Made by a program: the position numbers and the translations under genes. Positions 55,382 to 63,207 of a stretch of 64,000 nt of DNA are shown one piece after another. The first letter of the stretch is position 1; the number at the start of each line of letters is the position of its first letter. Source of the stretch: Thermoleophilia bacterium UBA6103 (GTDB lineage Bacteria; Actinomycetota; Thermoleophilia; UBA2241); the NCBI GenBank assembly GCA_002423545.1, contig DIWP01000045.1, forward strand, positions 6,661 to 70,660, in the 5' to 3' direction. The notes beneath the pieces are model-generated. The model was not told the DNA's origin. It searched no databases and saw only the letters and a program-made list of their open reading frames with translations.

Positions 55382-55585
55382 ATGGCTGAAGACGTCATCT
55401 ACAAGTACGGACACCTGGAGATCCTGCCGACGCGCATGGAGGAGTACATCAAGCAGCAGGAGATGAACGAGGCCGAGCGCGAGCGCATCGTGAAGGCCCG
55501 GAACATGCACCTCGACTGGTACCACCGGCACTTCGCCTACGAGGTGCTCAAGCCGCCGGAAGGCGAGTGGGAACCCAAGGCCTGA
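55382..55585 (+). CDS. Small 67-residue protein of unknown function in the ETF operon
   Basis: Not recognised. The 67-residue product is highly charged, probably helical, has no Cys and no membrane segment. It contains an Asp/Glu/Lys/Arg-rich helix (MEEYIKQQEMNEAERERIVKA) followed by an aromatic/His cluster (LDWYHRHFAYEVL) and a Pro/Glu/Trp tail. It is a plausible real gene: GGAAGGAG lies directly upstream of ATG 55382, it sits 20 bases after the CCG protein and 43 before etfB on the same strand, and codon use matches its neighbours. It could be a small stabilising or docking subunit of the oxidase-ETF complex (inference). Confidence 0.7.
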   Translation: MAEDVIYKYGHLEILPTRMEEYIKQQEMNEAERERIVKARNMHLDWYHRHFAYEVLKPPEGEWEPKA

Positions 55586-55628
55586 TGGAGATGCGGCACC
55601 TGCCCGGGCAGCGGCCCCAAGGAGCGTC

Positions 55629-56414
55629 ATGAGGATCATCGTCTGCGCCAAGCACGTGACGGACTCCACCGAGATCCGCTGGGACGACGAACGAGGCGAG
55701 GTCGTCCTGCGCAACCTGCCCACCAAGATCAGTGACTACGACCGCAACGCGATCGAAGCGGCCGTCGTCCTCAAGGAGCAGGGCGACGACGTGGAGCTGG
55801 AGGTCGTCATGGTCGGCGGCGAGGCCGCCGTGAAGACCCTCAAGGAAGCGGTCGCCATGGGCGCCGACAAGGGGTATCTGGTCGAGGGCGGCTGGGACGA
55901 CCCCTTCGACCCGGTCCGCGGCGCCCGGGTCCTGGCGCGGGCCATCGAAGCGATCGACGACGCCGACCTGGTCATGTGCGGTCTGGTCTCCGAGGACGGC
56001 TACAACGGCATCACCGGGGCGGCTCTGGCGCAGCTGCTGGAGCGGCCGTACCTGGCTCCGGTCGTCGGTCTCGAGCCCGGCGAGGAGACCGTGCGGGCCA
56101 CGCTCGACCTGGGGGATGTGCTGCGCACCGTCGAGACTCCTCTCCCGTGCGTGCTCGGCATCGATTCGAGCATGAACGTGCCGCGGCTGCCGACCGTCCT
56201 GCAGGTCATGAAGGTCAAGGGCGACCGCGTCGGCACCCTGAAGCTGGCCGACCTCGGCCTGGCTCCCGGGGCGCTGGGCGAGCTGGCCGGGGGGGTGGAG
56301 CTCGCCGGCCTCGGATCGAGCGCCGTGGAGCGCAAGCGGATCGTCCTGGAGGGCGCTGCCGAAGAAGCCGCCGCGGCGCTCGTCGCGGCTCTCAAGGAAG
56401 AGGGGGTGTTGTGA
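55629..56414 (+). CDS. etfB: Electron transfer flavoprotein beta subunit
   Basis: A 261-residue EtfB: IIVCAKHVTDSTEIRWDDE, ISDYDRNAIEAAVVLKE, VMVGGEAAVKTLKEAVAMGADKGYLV, and the ADLVMCGLVSEDGYNGITG nucleotide-site loop where many EtfB have D-x-D. It binds AMP or a second FAD depending on the group; I cannot tell by eye whether this ETF is bifurcating. ATG 55629 follows AAGGAG. Its stop overlaps the etfA ATG by one base. It receives electrons from the upstream oxidase/Fe-S complex. Confidence 0.9.
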   Translation: MRIIVCAKHVTDSTEIRWDDERGEVVLRNLPTKISDYDRNAIEAAVVLKEQGDDVELEVVMVGGEAAVKTLKEAVAMGADKGYLVEGGWDDPFDPVRGARVLARAIEAIDDADLVMCGLVSEDGYNGITGAALAQLLERPYLAPVVGLEPGEETVRATLDLGDVLRTVETPLPCVLGIDSSMNVPRLPTVLQVMKVKGDRVGTLKLADLGLAPGALGELAGGVELAGLGSSAVERKRIVLEGAAEEAAAALVAALKEEGVL

Positions 56415-57379
56415 TGGCGGCTCGAGTGATCGTGAGCGCCGCCGACGTCGCCGGCCTGCGTCGCGTCGCCGAGGCGGCGCGCACGCTCGACGGGGTCGAG
56501 CGCGTCGAGGCGCTGGCGCTCACCGGCGACGACGTCGTGCTGGCTCCCGCCGCGGCCGCCGTCGACGAGGTGGCGACGGCGGTCGGCGGGCTGGCCGACG
56601 TCGTGCTGGCCTGTCCCGGCGGCGGTGCGCTGCGCGGCGACGTCTGGGCCGCAGCCCTGCAAGAGGCGGCGGCCGGTGGCGTCGACGCCGTCTTCCTCGC
56701 CGACGCGCCGGCGGCCCGTGAGGCAGCCGGCCGGCTGAGTATCGCGCTGGGCGCCGCCTGCGCCAGCATGTGTGACGAGGTGACCGTGGACGGGGACGGA
56801 GCCCTGCTCGTCCGGCGCAGCGTCTACGGCGGCGTCGCCGCCGGCACGCTGCGGCTCGGCCGCTCACCGGCCGTGTGCCTGTTCGCGGCCGGAGTCTGTG
56901 AGGCCGCCGAGGCGGCGCCGGCGCCGATCGAACAGCGGGCGGCGCCGGCCGTGCCCTGGGACGTCGTCATCGTCGCTGAAGACACGGTGGAGAAGACGGT
57001 GGACCTGCCCGGCGCCAGGCGGGTCGTGTCCGTCGGTCGGGGGTTCCAGAAGGCCGACGACCTGGCCCTGGCGCAGCCGCTGGTGGCCGCCCTCGACGCG
57101 GAGCTGGGCTGCTCGCGACCGATCGCCGAGGACTTCAAGTGGCTGCCCAAGGAACGACTGGTCGGGCTCACCGGCTCTTCGGTCACCGCCGACCTGTATC
57201 TGGCGCTCGGCATCTCCGGTCAGGTCCAGCATCTCACCGGCATCAAGGGGGCCCGGGTGGTGGCCGCCGTCAACAACGACCCCAAGGCCCCCATCGTCCG
57301 CAACGCCGACTACATCATCCAGGCCGACCTCTACAAGGTGATCCCCGCTCTGGTGGCCGCGCTGGGAGGCGCGTCGTGA
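56414..57379 (+). CDS. etfA: Electron transfer flavoprotein alpha subunit
   Basis: A 321-residue EtfA. The N-terminal domain is divergent; the C-terminal FAD domain has VGRGFQKADDLALAQPLVAALDAELGCSRP, VGLTGSSVTADLYLALGISGQVQHLTGIKGA and INDPKAPI-like VNNDPKAPIVRNADYIIQADLYKVIPAL. Relatives usually read GQTGKxVxPxLY where this has GLTGSSVTADLY, a change at the flavin-contact loop. With EtfB it forms the shuttle between the FAD-linked oxidase and the membrane protein at 57470. ATG 56414 is used with the etfB stop overlapping. Confidence 0.9.
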   Translation: MAARVIVSAADVAGLRRVAEAARTLDGVERVEALALTGDDVVLAPAAAAVDEVATAVGGLADVVLACPGGGALRGDVWAAALQEAAAGGVDAVFLADAPAAREAAGRLSIALGAACASMCDEVTVDGDGALLVRRSVYGGVAAGTLRLGRSPAVCLFAAGVCEAAEAAPAPIEQRAAPAVPWDVVIVAEDTVEKTVDLPGARRVVSVGRGFQKADDLALAQPLVAALDAELGCSRPIAEDFKWLPKERLVGLTGSSVTADLYLALGISGQVQHLTGIKGARVVAAVNNDPKAPIVRNADYIIQADLYKVIPALVAALGGAS

Positions 57380-57469
57380 CCGTCGCCACAGATGGGGCCG
57401 GGGGCCGCGTCGCCGCGCCACCCCGGTCCGGTCGTCCCTGCCCCGATCACGAGGGCTGAAACGAGCGTC

Positions 57470-59602
57470 ATGGACATCGACTACGCGAGGGAGTACCTGC
57501 CGTTCCTGTCGCAGCGGGCGACGCTGATCGCCATGTACGCCTGCGTGGCCGTCCTCATCGGTGTGTTCGTGTGGGGCGTCGTGCGCCGGGTACGGGCCTA
57601 TCGCGGCGCCGGCCGCTCGCTGTGGGCCGACGTGAACGGCCGCGTCCTGCCGTGGGGGCCGCGGCTGGCACGGGCGGCGCGAGACGCGGTGGCACAGACG
57701 AAGGTCCGCGAACGACGCCTGCCGGCGGCCCTTCACCTGCCGATCTTCTACGGCATGGTGCTGCTCTTCCTCGGCACCCTGGTGGTGCTCTTCTACGAGG
57801 ATGTCCTGCACTGGTTCGGCGACTTCCAGATCCGCGGCCTGTTCTACGTGATCTTCGAAGCGGTGCTCGATCTGGCCGGTCTGGCGCTCCTGGTCGGCGT
57901 CGGCATCGCGCTCTGGCGGCGACTGGTGACGCGGCCCGAGCATCTGACGCCGAAGGCTTCCACCCTGCTCATCCTCTGGGGGCTGCTCTTCATGGGCCTC
58001 AGCGGCTTCGGCCTCGAGGCCTACCGCATCGCCGCCCAGCCGGACGAGTGGGCGGCGGCGGCCTTCGTCGGCTGGTCGCTGTCGCATCTGCTGACCGGGG
58101 TCGCCGAGCCGACCGGCACGCCGACCACCGTCTACGCGGTCTTCTGGTGGCTGCACGCCGGCGGCGCCTTCGCGCTCATCGCCGGCGGCGCCTGGACCGG
58201 TTTCAGCCACCTGTGGGTGCTGCCGGCGAACGTGGCCGCTCACGACCCGCGGCGGCAGCGGACGGCGCTCACCACGCCGTTCGATCTGGCGGTCACGATG
58301 GAGTCGGAGGAAGACGTCGAGCTGGTGTGCGGTGTGGCCGCCACCGACGCGCTGGCGCCGGCGGAGCGGCTGGCAGCCGATGCGTGTGTGGCCTGCGGCC
58401 GCTGTCACCAGGAGTGTCCGGCGGTCGCCGCCGGACGGTCGCTCTCGCCGCGCGACCTGATGCAGGAGATCCGGACGGCCCTGGGCGCCGATCTCGGCGG
58501 CCGCCCGGCCGACAGGCCGGCCGCCGACTTCGAGGACGCCGTCTGGTCGTGCACCAACTGCTACGCGTGCGAGCAGGCGTGTCCGTCGCGGATCAGGCAC
58601 GTCGACTACGTTCTCGACGTCCGCCGCGCGCTGGTCGACCAGAACCGGCTCGACGAGCAGAAGCTGGGCGTGCTGGCGGCGCTCGACCGCAACCAGAACC
58701 CCTACAAGCTGCCGTCCCACGAGCGGGCGGCCTGGCTGGCCGACGTGCCGTACGCCGATGAGGTGCTCTTCGGCGCCGCCGACTTCGACGAGCCGCCCGA
58801 GTACCTCTATTGGCTCGGCTGCAGCGCCGCCTACGACGAGCGCACGAGCCTGGTGGCGCGCGCCACCATGGACCTGCTGCGGGCCGCCGGCGTGCGCTTC
58901 GTGACGCTGGGCCCGGCCGAGCCGTGCTGCGGCGAGCCGGCCAAGCGCCTCGGCGAAGAGGGTCGCTTCCAGATGCTCGCCCTCACGGTCATCGAGATGG
59001 TCAAGGAGACCGGCGCCCGCAAGGTGGTCACCCACTGCCCGCACGGTCTCAACGTCTTCCTGCATGAGTATCGGGCGCTCGGCTTCGAGATCCCGGCCCT
59101 GCACCACACGGAGCTGCTCGCCGAGCTGGTCCGCGATGGACGTCTGCGCCCGGGTGTCGGCGGGTCGTCGGGGTCGGAAGCGTCCGCCCCGGCCGGGTCC
59201 TCGTCCGCCGCGATCGTCTATCACGAGCCGTGCAACCTCGCCCGCGCCGGCCGCCCGGCGGCCGCCCTGGAGCTCCTGAGAGCGGTCGTCGCCGCCGGCG
59301 GTCCGGCCGCCGACACCGTCGCGCCGGCAAGGAGCGGTGGTCTCCGGTTGCCGGAACGGCAGGGGGTGCGGACCTTCTGCTGCGGCGGCGGTGGCGGCAA
59401 CAGCTTCTACCAGGTCGAGCAGGAGGAGCGCCGCATCAGCGGCCTGCGCCTCGAGGAGCTGCTCGCCACGGGCGCCGACCGGGTCGTCGTGAGCTGCCCC
59501 TTCTGTCTCACCATGCTGCGCGACGCCGCCGGCAGCCTCACGGGACGCGACGTCGATGTGCTCGACGTGGCCGAGGTCCTCAGCGCCGATCGGCCCTCAT
59601 GA
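57470..59602 (+). CDS. Membrane iron-sulfur oxidoreductase of the EtfD/HdrD (DsrMK-fusion) type, probable ETF:menaquinone oxidoreductase
   Basis: A 710-residue fusion. Residues 1-260 hold about five to six membrane spans of the NarI/cytochrome-b-like type. Two [4Fe-4S] sites follow (CVACGRCHQECP and CTNCYACEQACP, about 305-375), then two complete CCG domains: GCSAAYDE with CCGEPAK and THCPHG, then HEPC with CCGGGGGN and SCPFC. This is the layout of EtfD (mycobacterial Rv0338c) and related HdrD/DsrMK-type proteins that take electrons from ETF and reduce menaquinone. It comes 90 bases after etfA on the same strand. A Ser/Gly linker (about 565-580) separates the two CCG halves. ATG 57470 is the chosen start. 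Confidence 0.9.
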   Translation: MDIDYAREYLPFLSQRATLIAMYACVAVLIGVFVWGVVRRVRAYRGAGRSLWADVNGRVLPWGPRLARAARDAVAQTKVRERRLPAALHLPIFYGMVLLFLGTLVVLFYEDVLHWFGDFQIRGLFYVIFEAVLDLAGLALLVGVGIALWRRLVTRPEHLTPKASTLLILWGLLFMGLSGFGLEAYRIAAQPDEWAAAAFVGWSLSHLLTGVAEPTGTPTTVYAVFWWLHAGGAFALIAGGAWTGFSHLWVLPANVAAHDPRRQRTALTTPFDLAVTMESEEDVELVCGVAATDALAPAERLAADACVACGRCHQECPAVAAGRSLSPRDLMQEIRTALGADLGGRPADRPAADFEDAVWSCTNCYACEQACPSRIRHVDYVLDVRRALVDQNRLDEQKLGVLAALDRNQNPYKLPSHERAAWLADVPYADEVLFGAADFDEPPEYLYWLGCSAAYDERTSLVARATMDLLRAAGVRFVTLGPAEPCCGEPAKRLGEEGRFQMLALTVIEMVKETGARKVVTHCPHGLNVFLHEYRALGFEIPALHHTELLAELVRDGRLRPGVGGSSGSEASAPAGSSSAAIVYHEPCNLARAGRPAAALELLRAVVAAGGPAADTVAPARSGGLRLPERQGVRTFCCGGGGGNSFYQVEQEERRISGLRLEELLATGADRVVVSCPFCLTMLRDAAGSLTGRDVDVLDVAEVLSADRPS

Positions 59603-59687
59603 GTCGTCACATCCTGTAGTGTCACCGGCACAAGGTAGGGCGACGGTCGTGGACCGGCCGCCGCGGATCTGCGGGGGGAGAGCACCA

Positions 59688-60299
59688 GTGACAAGGCCGT
59701 CAGGCTCCGAGCCGGGCTTCGGACGACCGGACCCTTCGGCGAAGGAAGGTCCGGCGCCGCCGCCGCGTGGCGAGGAGCCCGGGGATACGCGGCACGAGCG
59801 GCCGGCCGGCCCCCGGGAGCCGGTGTCCGCTCACAGGGAAGACGAGTCCGAGAACGACGGGCGTGCGGACCGCGAGGCTCCCGGCGGCGCGTCCGGCTGG
59901 CAGGAAGACGCCTGGGACCGCGGCAGCTGGGACCGCGACGACTGGGACGAGTGGGGCCGACGCCGCGGTCCCACGACGGCCGGTGCCGAGGACGGCTCCG
60001 GGGAACGCGACGCGGACGGTGGCGCCGCGCCGCGGGAAGAGCACTTGTGGCCCCGGAAAAGCGTGCGCTATACTCGCCGCGGTCCTGAGTCCCAGACGCA
60101 GCGACCGGGGGGGTCGTCCGGCGGGCGGCTCGACAAGGGCGAGACCATCGCCTTCATGCTGTTGGCCGGCATCGGTCTCGGTTCAGGCATCGGCTACGGT
60201 CTCGACAGGCTGGTCGGGTCGTTCCCGGCGCTCATGGTCGTCGGCGTGTTCGTGGGCTTCGGGATCGCGCTCTACGGTGTGTTCCTCGAGACGCGGTGA
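59688..60299 (+). CDS. AtpZ/ATPase gene 1-like protein with long charged N-terminal extension
   Basis: A 203-residue protein. The last 70 residues contain two membrane spans and the AtpZ/F0F1-ATPase subunit motif (FMLLAGIGLGSGIGYGLDRL... VGVFVGFGIALYGVFLE). The first 130 residues are disordered and charged, with Pro/Glu/Arg stretches and a Trp-Asp-Arg repeat (WDRGSWDRDDWDEWGRR). Family members are about 80-100 residues and help assemble the F-type ATPase, perhaps with Mg or Ca transport; the extension is unusual. GTG 59688 has GGGGGGAG upstream. It leads the ATP synthase operon and overlaps the start of the AtpI-like gene almost exactly. Confidence 0.75.
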   Translation: MTRPSGSEPGFGRPDPSAKEGPAPPPRGEEPGDTRHERPAGPREPVSAHREDESENDGRADREAPGGASGWQEDAWDRGSWDRDDWDEWGRRRGPTTAGAEDGSGERDADGGAAPREEHLWPRKSVRYTRRGPESQTQRPGGSSGGRLDKGETIAFMLLAGIGLGSGIGYGLDRLVGSFPALMVVGVFVGFGIALYGVFLETR

Positions 60300-60788
60300 G
60301 TGGGTCCTGTTGTGGTGAAGTCGCAGAGGATGAGTCGTAGCGTGATGAGGCAGGCGCTTGCACCTCTCAGCGCAGCAGTCTGCATCCCTGTCGCCGTCGC
60401 GGTCGCCCTCGTCGCAGGTGCCGACTGGGCGCCGGCTGCGGCCGGCGCCGCTCTCGGGCTCCTGTACTCGTTGCTGGAGCTCGCCGCGACCCTGCTCGGA
60501 TCGAGGGGGAGCTTCAACCGCGCCCTCGCCGCCGGCCTCGGCGGCATGGCGGTCCGCATGATCGTCGTGCTCGGCGCCCTCGCCGCCATCGGCCTCACCA
60601 CGACCCGTCAGCAGACGCTGGTCGCCATCCTCGCCTTCGTCGGCACCTTCACGGTGGCGTTCGCGGTCCACATGAGCGTGCTGCCGTCCCTGGACGGCGG
60701 CGGGCCGACCGCACCCCGGCGGGGCGGCGGCAGCAGCGACACCGGCGGCGACGCGCCGCCGCGGACACGGCGGTCGGTGCGCACATGA
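60300..60788 (+). CDS. ATP synthase subunit I-like membrane protein
   Basis: A 162-residue protein with four membrane segments (LAPLSAAVCIPVAVAVALV; AAAGAALGLLYSLLELAATLLG; GGMAVRMIVVLGALAAIGL; TLVAILAFVGTFTVAFAVHMSVL), the size and topology of AtpI-like accessory proteins that help assemble the c-ring. The C-terminus is a Gly/Arg-rich tail. The longest start, GTG 60300, directly follows the upstream stop codon; GTG 60312/60315 or ATG 60330 are alternatives. Its stop overlaps the atpB ATG (ATGA). Confidence 0.8.
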   Translation: MGPVVVKSQRMSRSVMRQALAPLSAAVCIPVAVAVALVAGADWAPAAAGAALGLLYSLLELAATLLGSRGSFNRALAAGLGGMAVRMIVVLGALAAIGLTTTRQQTLVAILAFVGTFTVAFAVHMSVLPSLDGGGPTAPRRGGGSSDTGGDAPPRTRRSVRT

Positions 60789-61759
60789 GCTTGCAGCCCA
60801 GCGACACGGCACCGCCGGCAGCATCAGACCCAACACCCGATCGGTCGTCCGCGGAGCCCTCTCACCCGGCGCCCGAGGCGCGTCCCGAGGTCCCGGTCAA
60901 GAAGACCCGTCGCAGCGGGTGCCTGGCCTGGCTCCTGCTCGTCATCGCCGTGTTCGTGGGCCTCATGCTCATCCCCGGCGGCGAGGAGGAGGTCGCCGAG
61001 GTCGCCGGCGAGTTCGAGCTGCATCCCATCATCGAGATCCCGGCCATCGGCCCCATCGACCTCTCCATCACCAAGGCGGTCATCTACCTGTGGATCACCG
61101 TCGCCATCATCGTCGCGATCAGCATCGTCATCGCGCGGACGCTCAAGCCGGTGCCGGGCAAGCTCCAGACGATCATCGAGAGCCTGTACGAGCTGGCCCG
61201 CGACGGCATCGCCGGCAGCGTCATGAAGCAGGGTGCCGAGCGTTGGTTCCCCTTCATCGGCGGCCTGTTCTTCTACATCCTCATCAGTAACCTGATCGGC
61301 CTCATCCCACTGCCCTTCGGCGAGCATGAGCAGCTCGCCTTCTATGCCGCCACCGGCAACCTCAACGTCACGATCGTGCTGGCGGTGTTCACCTTCGTGT
61401 TCACACAGTACGCCGGCGTCAAGGCGCACGGGCTGTTCCGGTACATGCGCTCCTGGGCGCCGTCCGGGGCGCCGCCGGTGCTCAAGCAGTTCATCTGGGG
61501 CATCCACGTCATCAGCGAGATCTTCCGCCTCGTCTCGCTCTCCGTCCGACTCTTCGCCAACATGGTCGCCGGCCACGCCATCCTGGCGGTCTTCTTCGCC
61601 ATGGCGCTCATCTTCCAGAGCTACGCCATCGCGGTGGTCCTCCAGGGCGGCTCGGTCGCCATCTACCTCTTCGAGATCTTCATCGCCTTCATCCAGGCCT
61701 TCATCTTCGCGGTGCTCTCGGCCGTCTACATCGGCGGGGCGCTGGAGGAGGGGCATTGA
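60785..61759 (+). CDS. atpB: ATP synthase F0 subunit a
   Basis: The stator channel of the F0 motor. It has 324 residues, long for the family because of about 65 Pro/Glu/Ala-rich N-terminal residues before the first span (LAWLLLVIAVFVGLMLI). Essential Arg255 is in SLSVRLFANMVAGH; SNLIGLIPLPFGEH and the final IAFIQAFIFAVLSAVYIGGALEE are typical. ATG 60785 overlaps the AtpI-like stop. The product acts with AtpE, AtpF and AtpH from the same operon. Confidence 0.95.
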   Translation: MSLQPSDTAPPAASDPTPDRSSAEPSHPAPEARPEVPVKKTRRSGCLAWLLLVIAVFVGLMLIPGGEEEVAEVAGEFELHPIIEIPAIGPIDLSITKAVIYLWITVAIIVAISIVIARTLKPVPGKLQTIIESLYELARDGIAGSVMKQGAERWFPFIGGLFFYILISNLIGLIPLPFGEHEQLAFYAATGNLNVTIVLAVFTFVFTQYAGVKAHGLFRYMRSWAPSGAPPVLKQFIWGIHVISEIFRLVSLSVRLFANMVAGHAILAVFFAMALIFQSYAIAVVLQGGSVAIYLFEIFIAFIQAFIFAVLSAVYIGGALEEGH

Positions 61760-61800
61760 GAGAGCACCGTCATGTCGCGTTGTACCAAGGAGGTCGTTAG

Positions 61801-62031
61801 ATGGAAGCGGATGCCGCCAAGTTGCTCGGCGCCGGACTGGCCATGGGCCTCGGCGCCATCGGTCCGGGCATCGGTCTCGGTACCCTGATCGGCAAGGCCA
61901 TCGAGGGCATCGCCCGGCAGCCCGAGGTCGCCGGAGAGCTGCGCACCAGCATGTTCATCGGCATCGGCGTCACCGAGGCCGTGGCTCTGTACGCGTTCGT
62001 CATCGCCCTCATCCTCATCTTCGTGGCCTGA
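61801..62031 (+). CDS. atpE: ATP synthase F0 subunit c
   Basis: A 76-residue hairpin forming the proton-driven ring. The loop has the conserved Arg39-Gln40-Pro41; ion-binding Glu59 lies in the second helix (GVTEAVALYAFV). The residue after Glu59 is Ala, and the full set of Na-liganding residues (Gln/Ser/Thr pattern) is not seen, so proton coupling is more likely. AAGGAGG lies a few bases upstream of ATG 61801, a strong site consistent with the high copy number of subunit c. Confidence 0.96.
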   Translation: MEADAAKLLGAGLAMGLGAIGPGIGLGTLIGKAIEGIARQPEVAGELRTSMFIGIGVTEAVALYAFVIALILIFVA

Positions 62032-62079
62032 GGCAGAGAGAGGCGTGACCCTTGACGAAGTGGCGAGAGTGGTGATCGC

Positions 62080-62589
62080 ATGCTGAACCTTGACTGGGGC
62101 CTGATGGTGTGGACCGTCATCACCTTCGGCATCGCGGTCTTCATCCTCTGGCGCTATGCGTTCAGACCGCTGCAGAAGGTCATCGACGAGCGCCGGCGGC
62201 GGGTGCAGGAGAGCATCGAGACCGCCGAGGAGTCGCGCGAGGAGGCCCATCGGCTGCTCGACGAGTACAAGCAGACGCTGGCCTCGGTGCGCACCGAGGC
62301 CGACCAGATCATGGACCGCGCCCGGCACGCCGGCGACCAGGCGAAAGCCGAGATCGTGGACGAGGCCAGGAAGCAGGCCGACCGCGCCATCGAACGGGCG
62401 CACGAGGAGATCGAGAGAGACACCAAGACGGCGGTCGCCACGCTGCGCGCGGAGGTCGCCGACCTCACCCTGCTGGCGGCCGGGAAGGTGGTCAACAAGA
62501 GCCTCGACGACGCCGAGCACAGGCGGCTCATCGATGAGGCGCTCAAAGACATCGAGAAGGCCGACATGAAGCTCGGCGAGCGGTCGTGA
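62080..62589 (+). CDS. atpF: ATP synthase F0 subunit b
   Basis: The peripheral stalk subunit, 169 residues: one N-terminal span (LMVWTVITFGIAVFILWRYAF) followed by FRPLQKVIDERRRRVQESIETAEESREEA, and a long charged coiled coil to the end. There is a single atpF gene with no b' copy. ATG 62080 lies 48 bases after atpE with GAGAGTGGTGA upstream. Confidence 0.95.
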   Translation: MLNLDWGLMVWTVITFGIAVFILWRYAFRPLQKVIDERRRRVQESIETAEESREEAHRLLDEYKQTLASVRTEADQIMDRARHAGDQAKAEIVDEARKQADRAIERAHEEIERDTKTAVATLRAEVADLTLLAAGKVVNKSLDDAEHRRLIDEALKDIEKADMKLGERS

Positions 62590-62643
62590 GCCGGTGGCCC
62601 GGCCGGTGAGCAGCATCGTCACGATGGCCCGGGAGCGGTCCGC

Positions 62644-63207
62644 GTGAGCGGCGACGAGCACGCGGCGACGGTCTACGCCGGCGCCTTGTTCGCGGCCGCC
62701 CATGACGCGGGCGTCATCGAGGACGTGCGGGCCGACCTGCACGCCTTCACGGCGGCGTTCGCGACGTCGCCCGACCTGAGGCGGGCGCTCTTCGACCCCA
62801 TGATCGACAGAGCCCGGAAGCAGCAGGTCGTGACGACTCTCACAGCAGGCGGCAGCCCGCTGGTCGCCAATACCGTCCACCTGCTGCTCGAGAAAGGACG
62901 TCTGGGCATCCTGAGTGCCCTCGCCAAAGACTACGAACGGCTCGCTGAGCGGGCCGCCGACCTGGTGGAGATCGAGGTCAGCAGCGCCATCCCGCTGCCC
63001 GAAGCCGCCGAGCACGAGCTCATGCAGCGGCTGCAGGCGGCGACCGGGCGCCGCGTACGCCTCGTCAAGCGGGTCGATGAGAGCGTGCTCGGCGGGCTCT
63101 TCCTGCGTGTCGGCGAAGACATGGTCGTCGACGCCAGCGTGAGGGCGCGCATGGAGCTCCTGCGCGACAGACTGACCGGTGTCGGTACGAGAGGTGCGTC
63201 AGAGTGA
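62644..63207 (+). CDS. atpH: ATP synthase F1 subunit delta
   Basis: Links F1 to the peripheral stalk. It has 187 residues with the helical N-terminal domain (ATVYAGALFAAAHDAGVIEDVRADL) and C-terminal motifs (NTVHLLLEKGRLGIL; VRLVKRVDESVLGGLFLRVGEDMVVDASVRARMELL). The start is GTG 62644 after GGGAGCGG. The stop overlaps the atpA GTG. Confidence 0.94.
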   Translation: MSGDEHAATVYAGALFAAAHDAGVIEDVRADLHAFTAAFATSPDLRRALFDPMIDRARKQQVVTTLTAGGSPLVANTVHLLLEKGRLGILSALAKDYERLAERAADLVEIEVSSAIPLPEAAEHELMQRLQAATGRRVRLVKRVDESVLGGLFLRVGEDMVVDASVRARMELLRDRLTGVGTRGASE

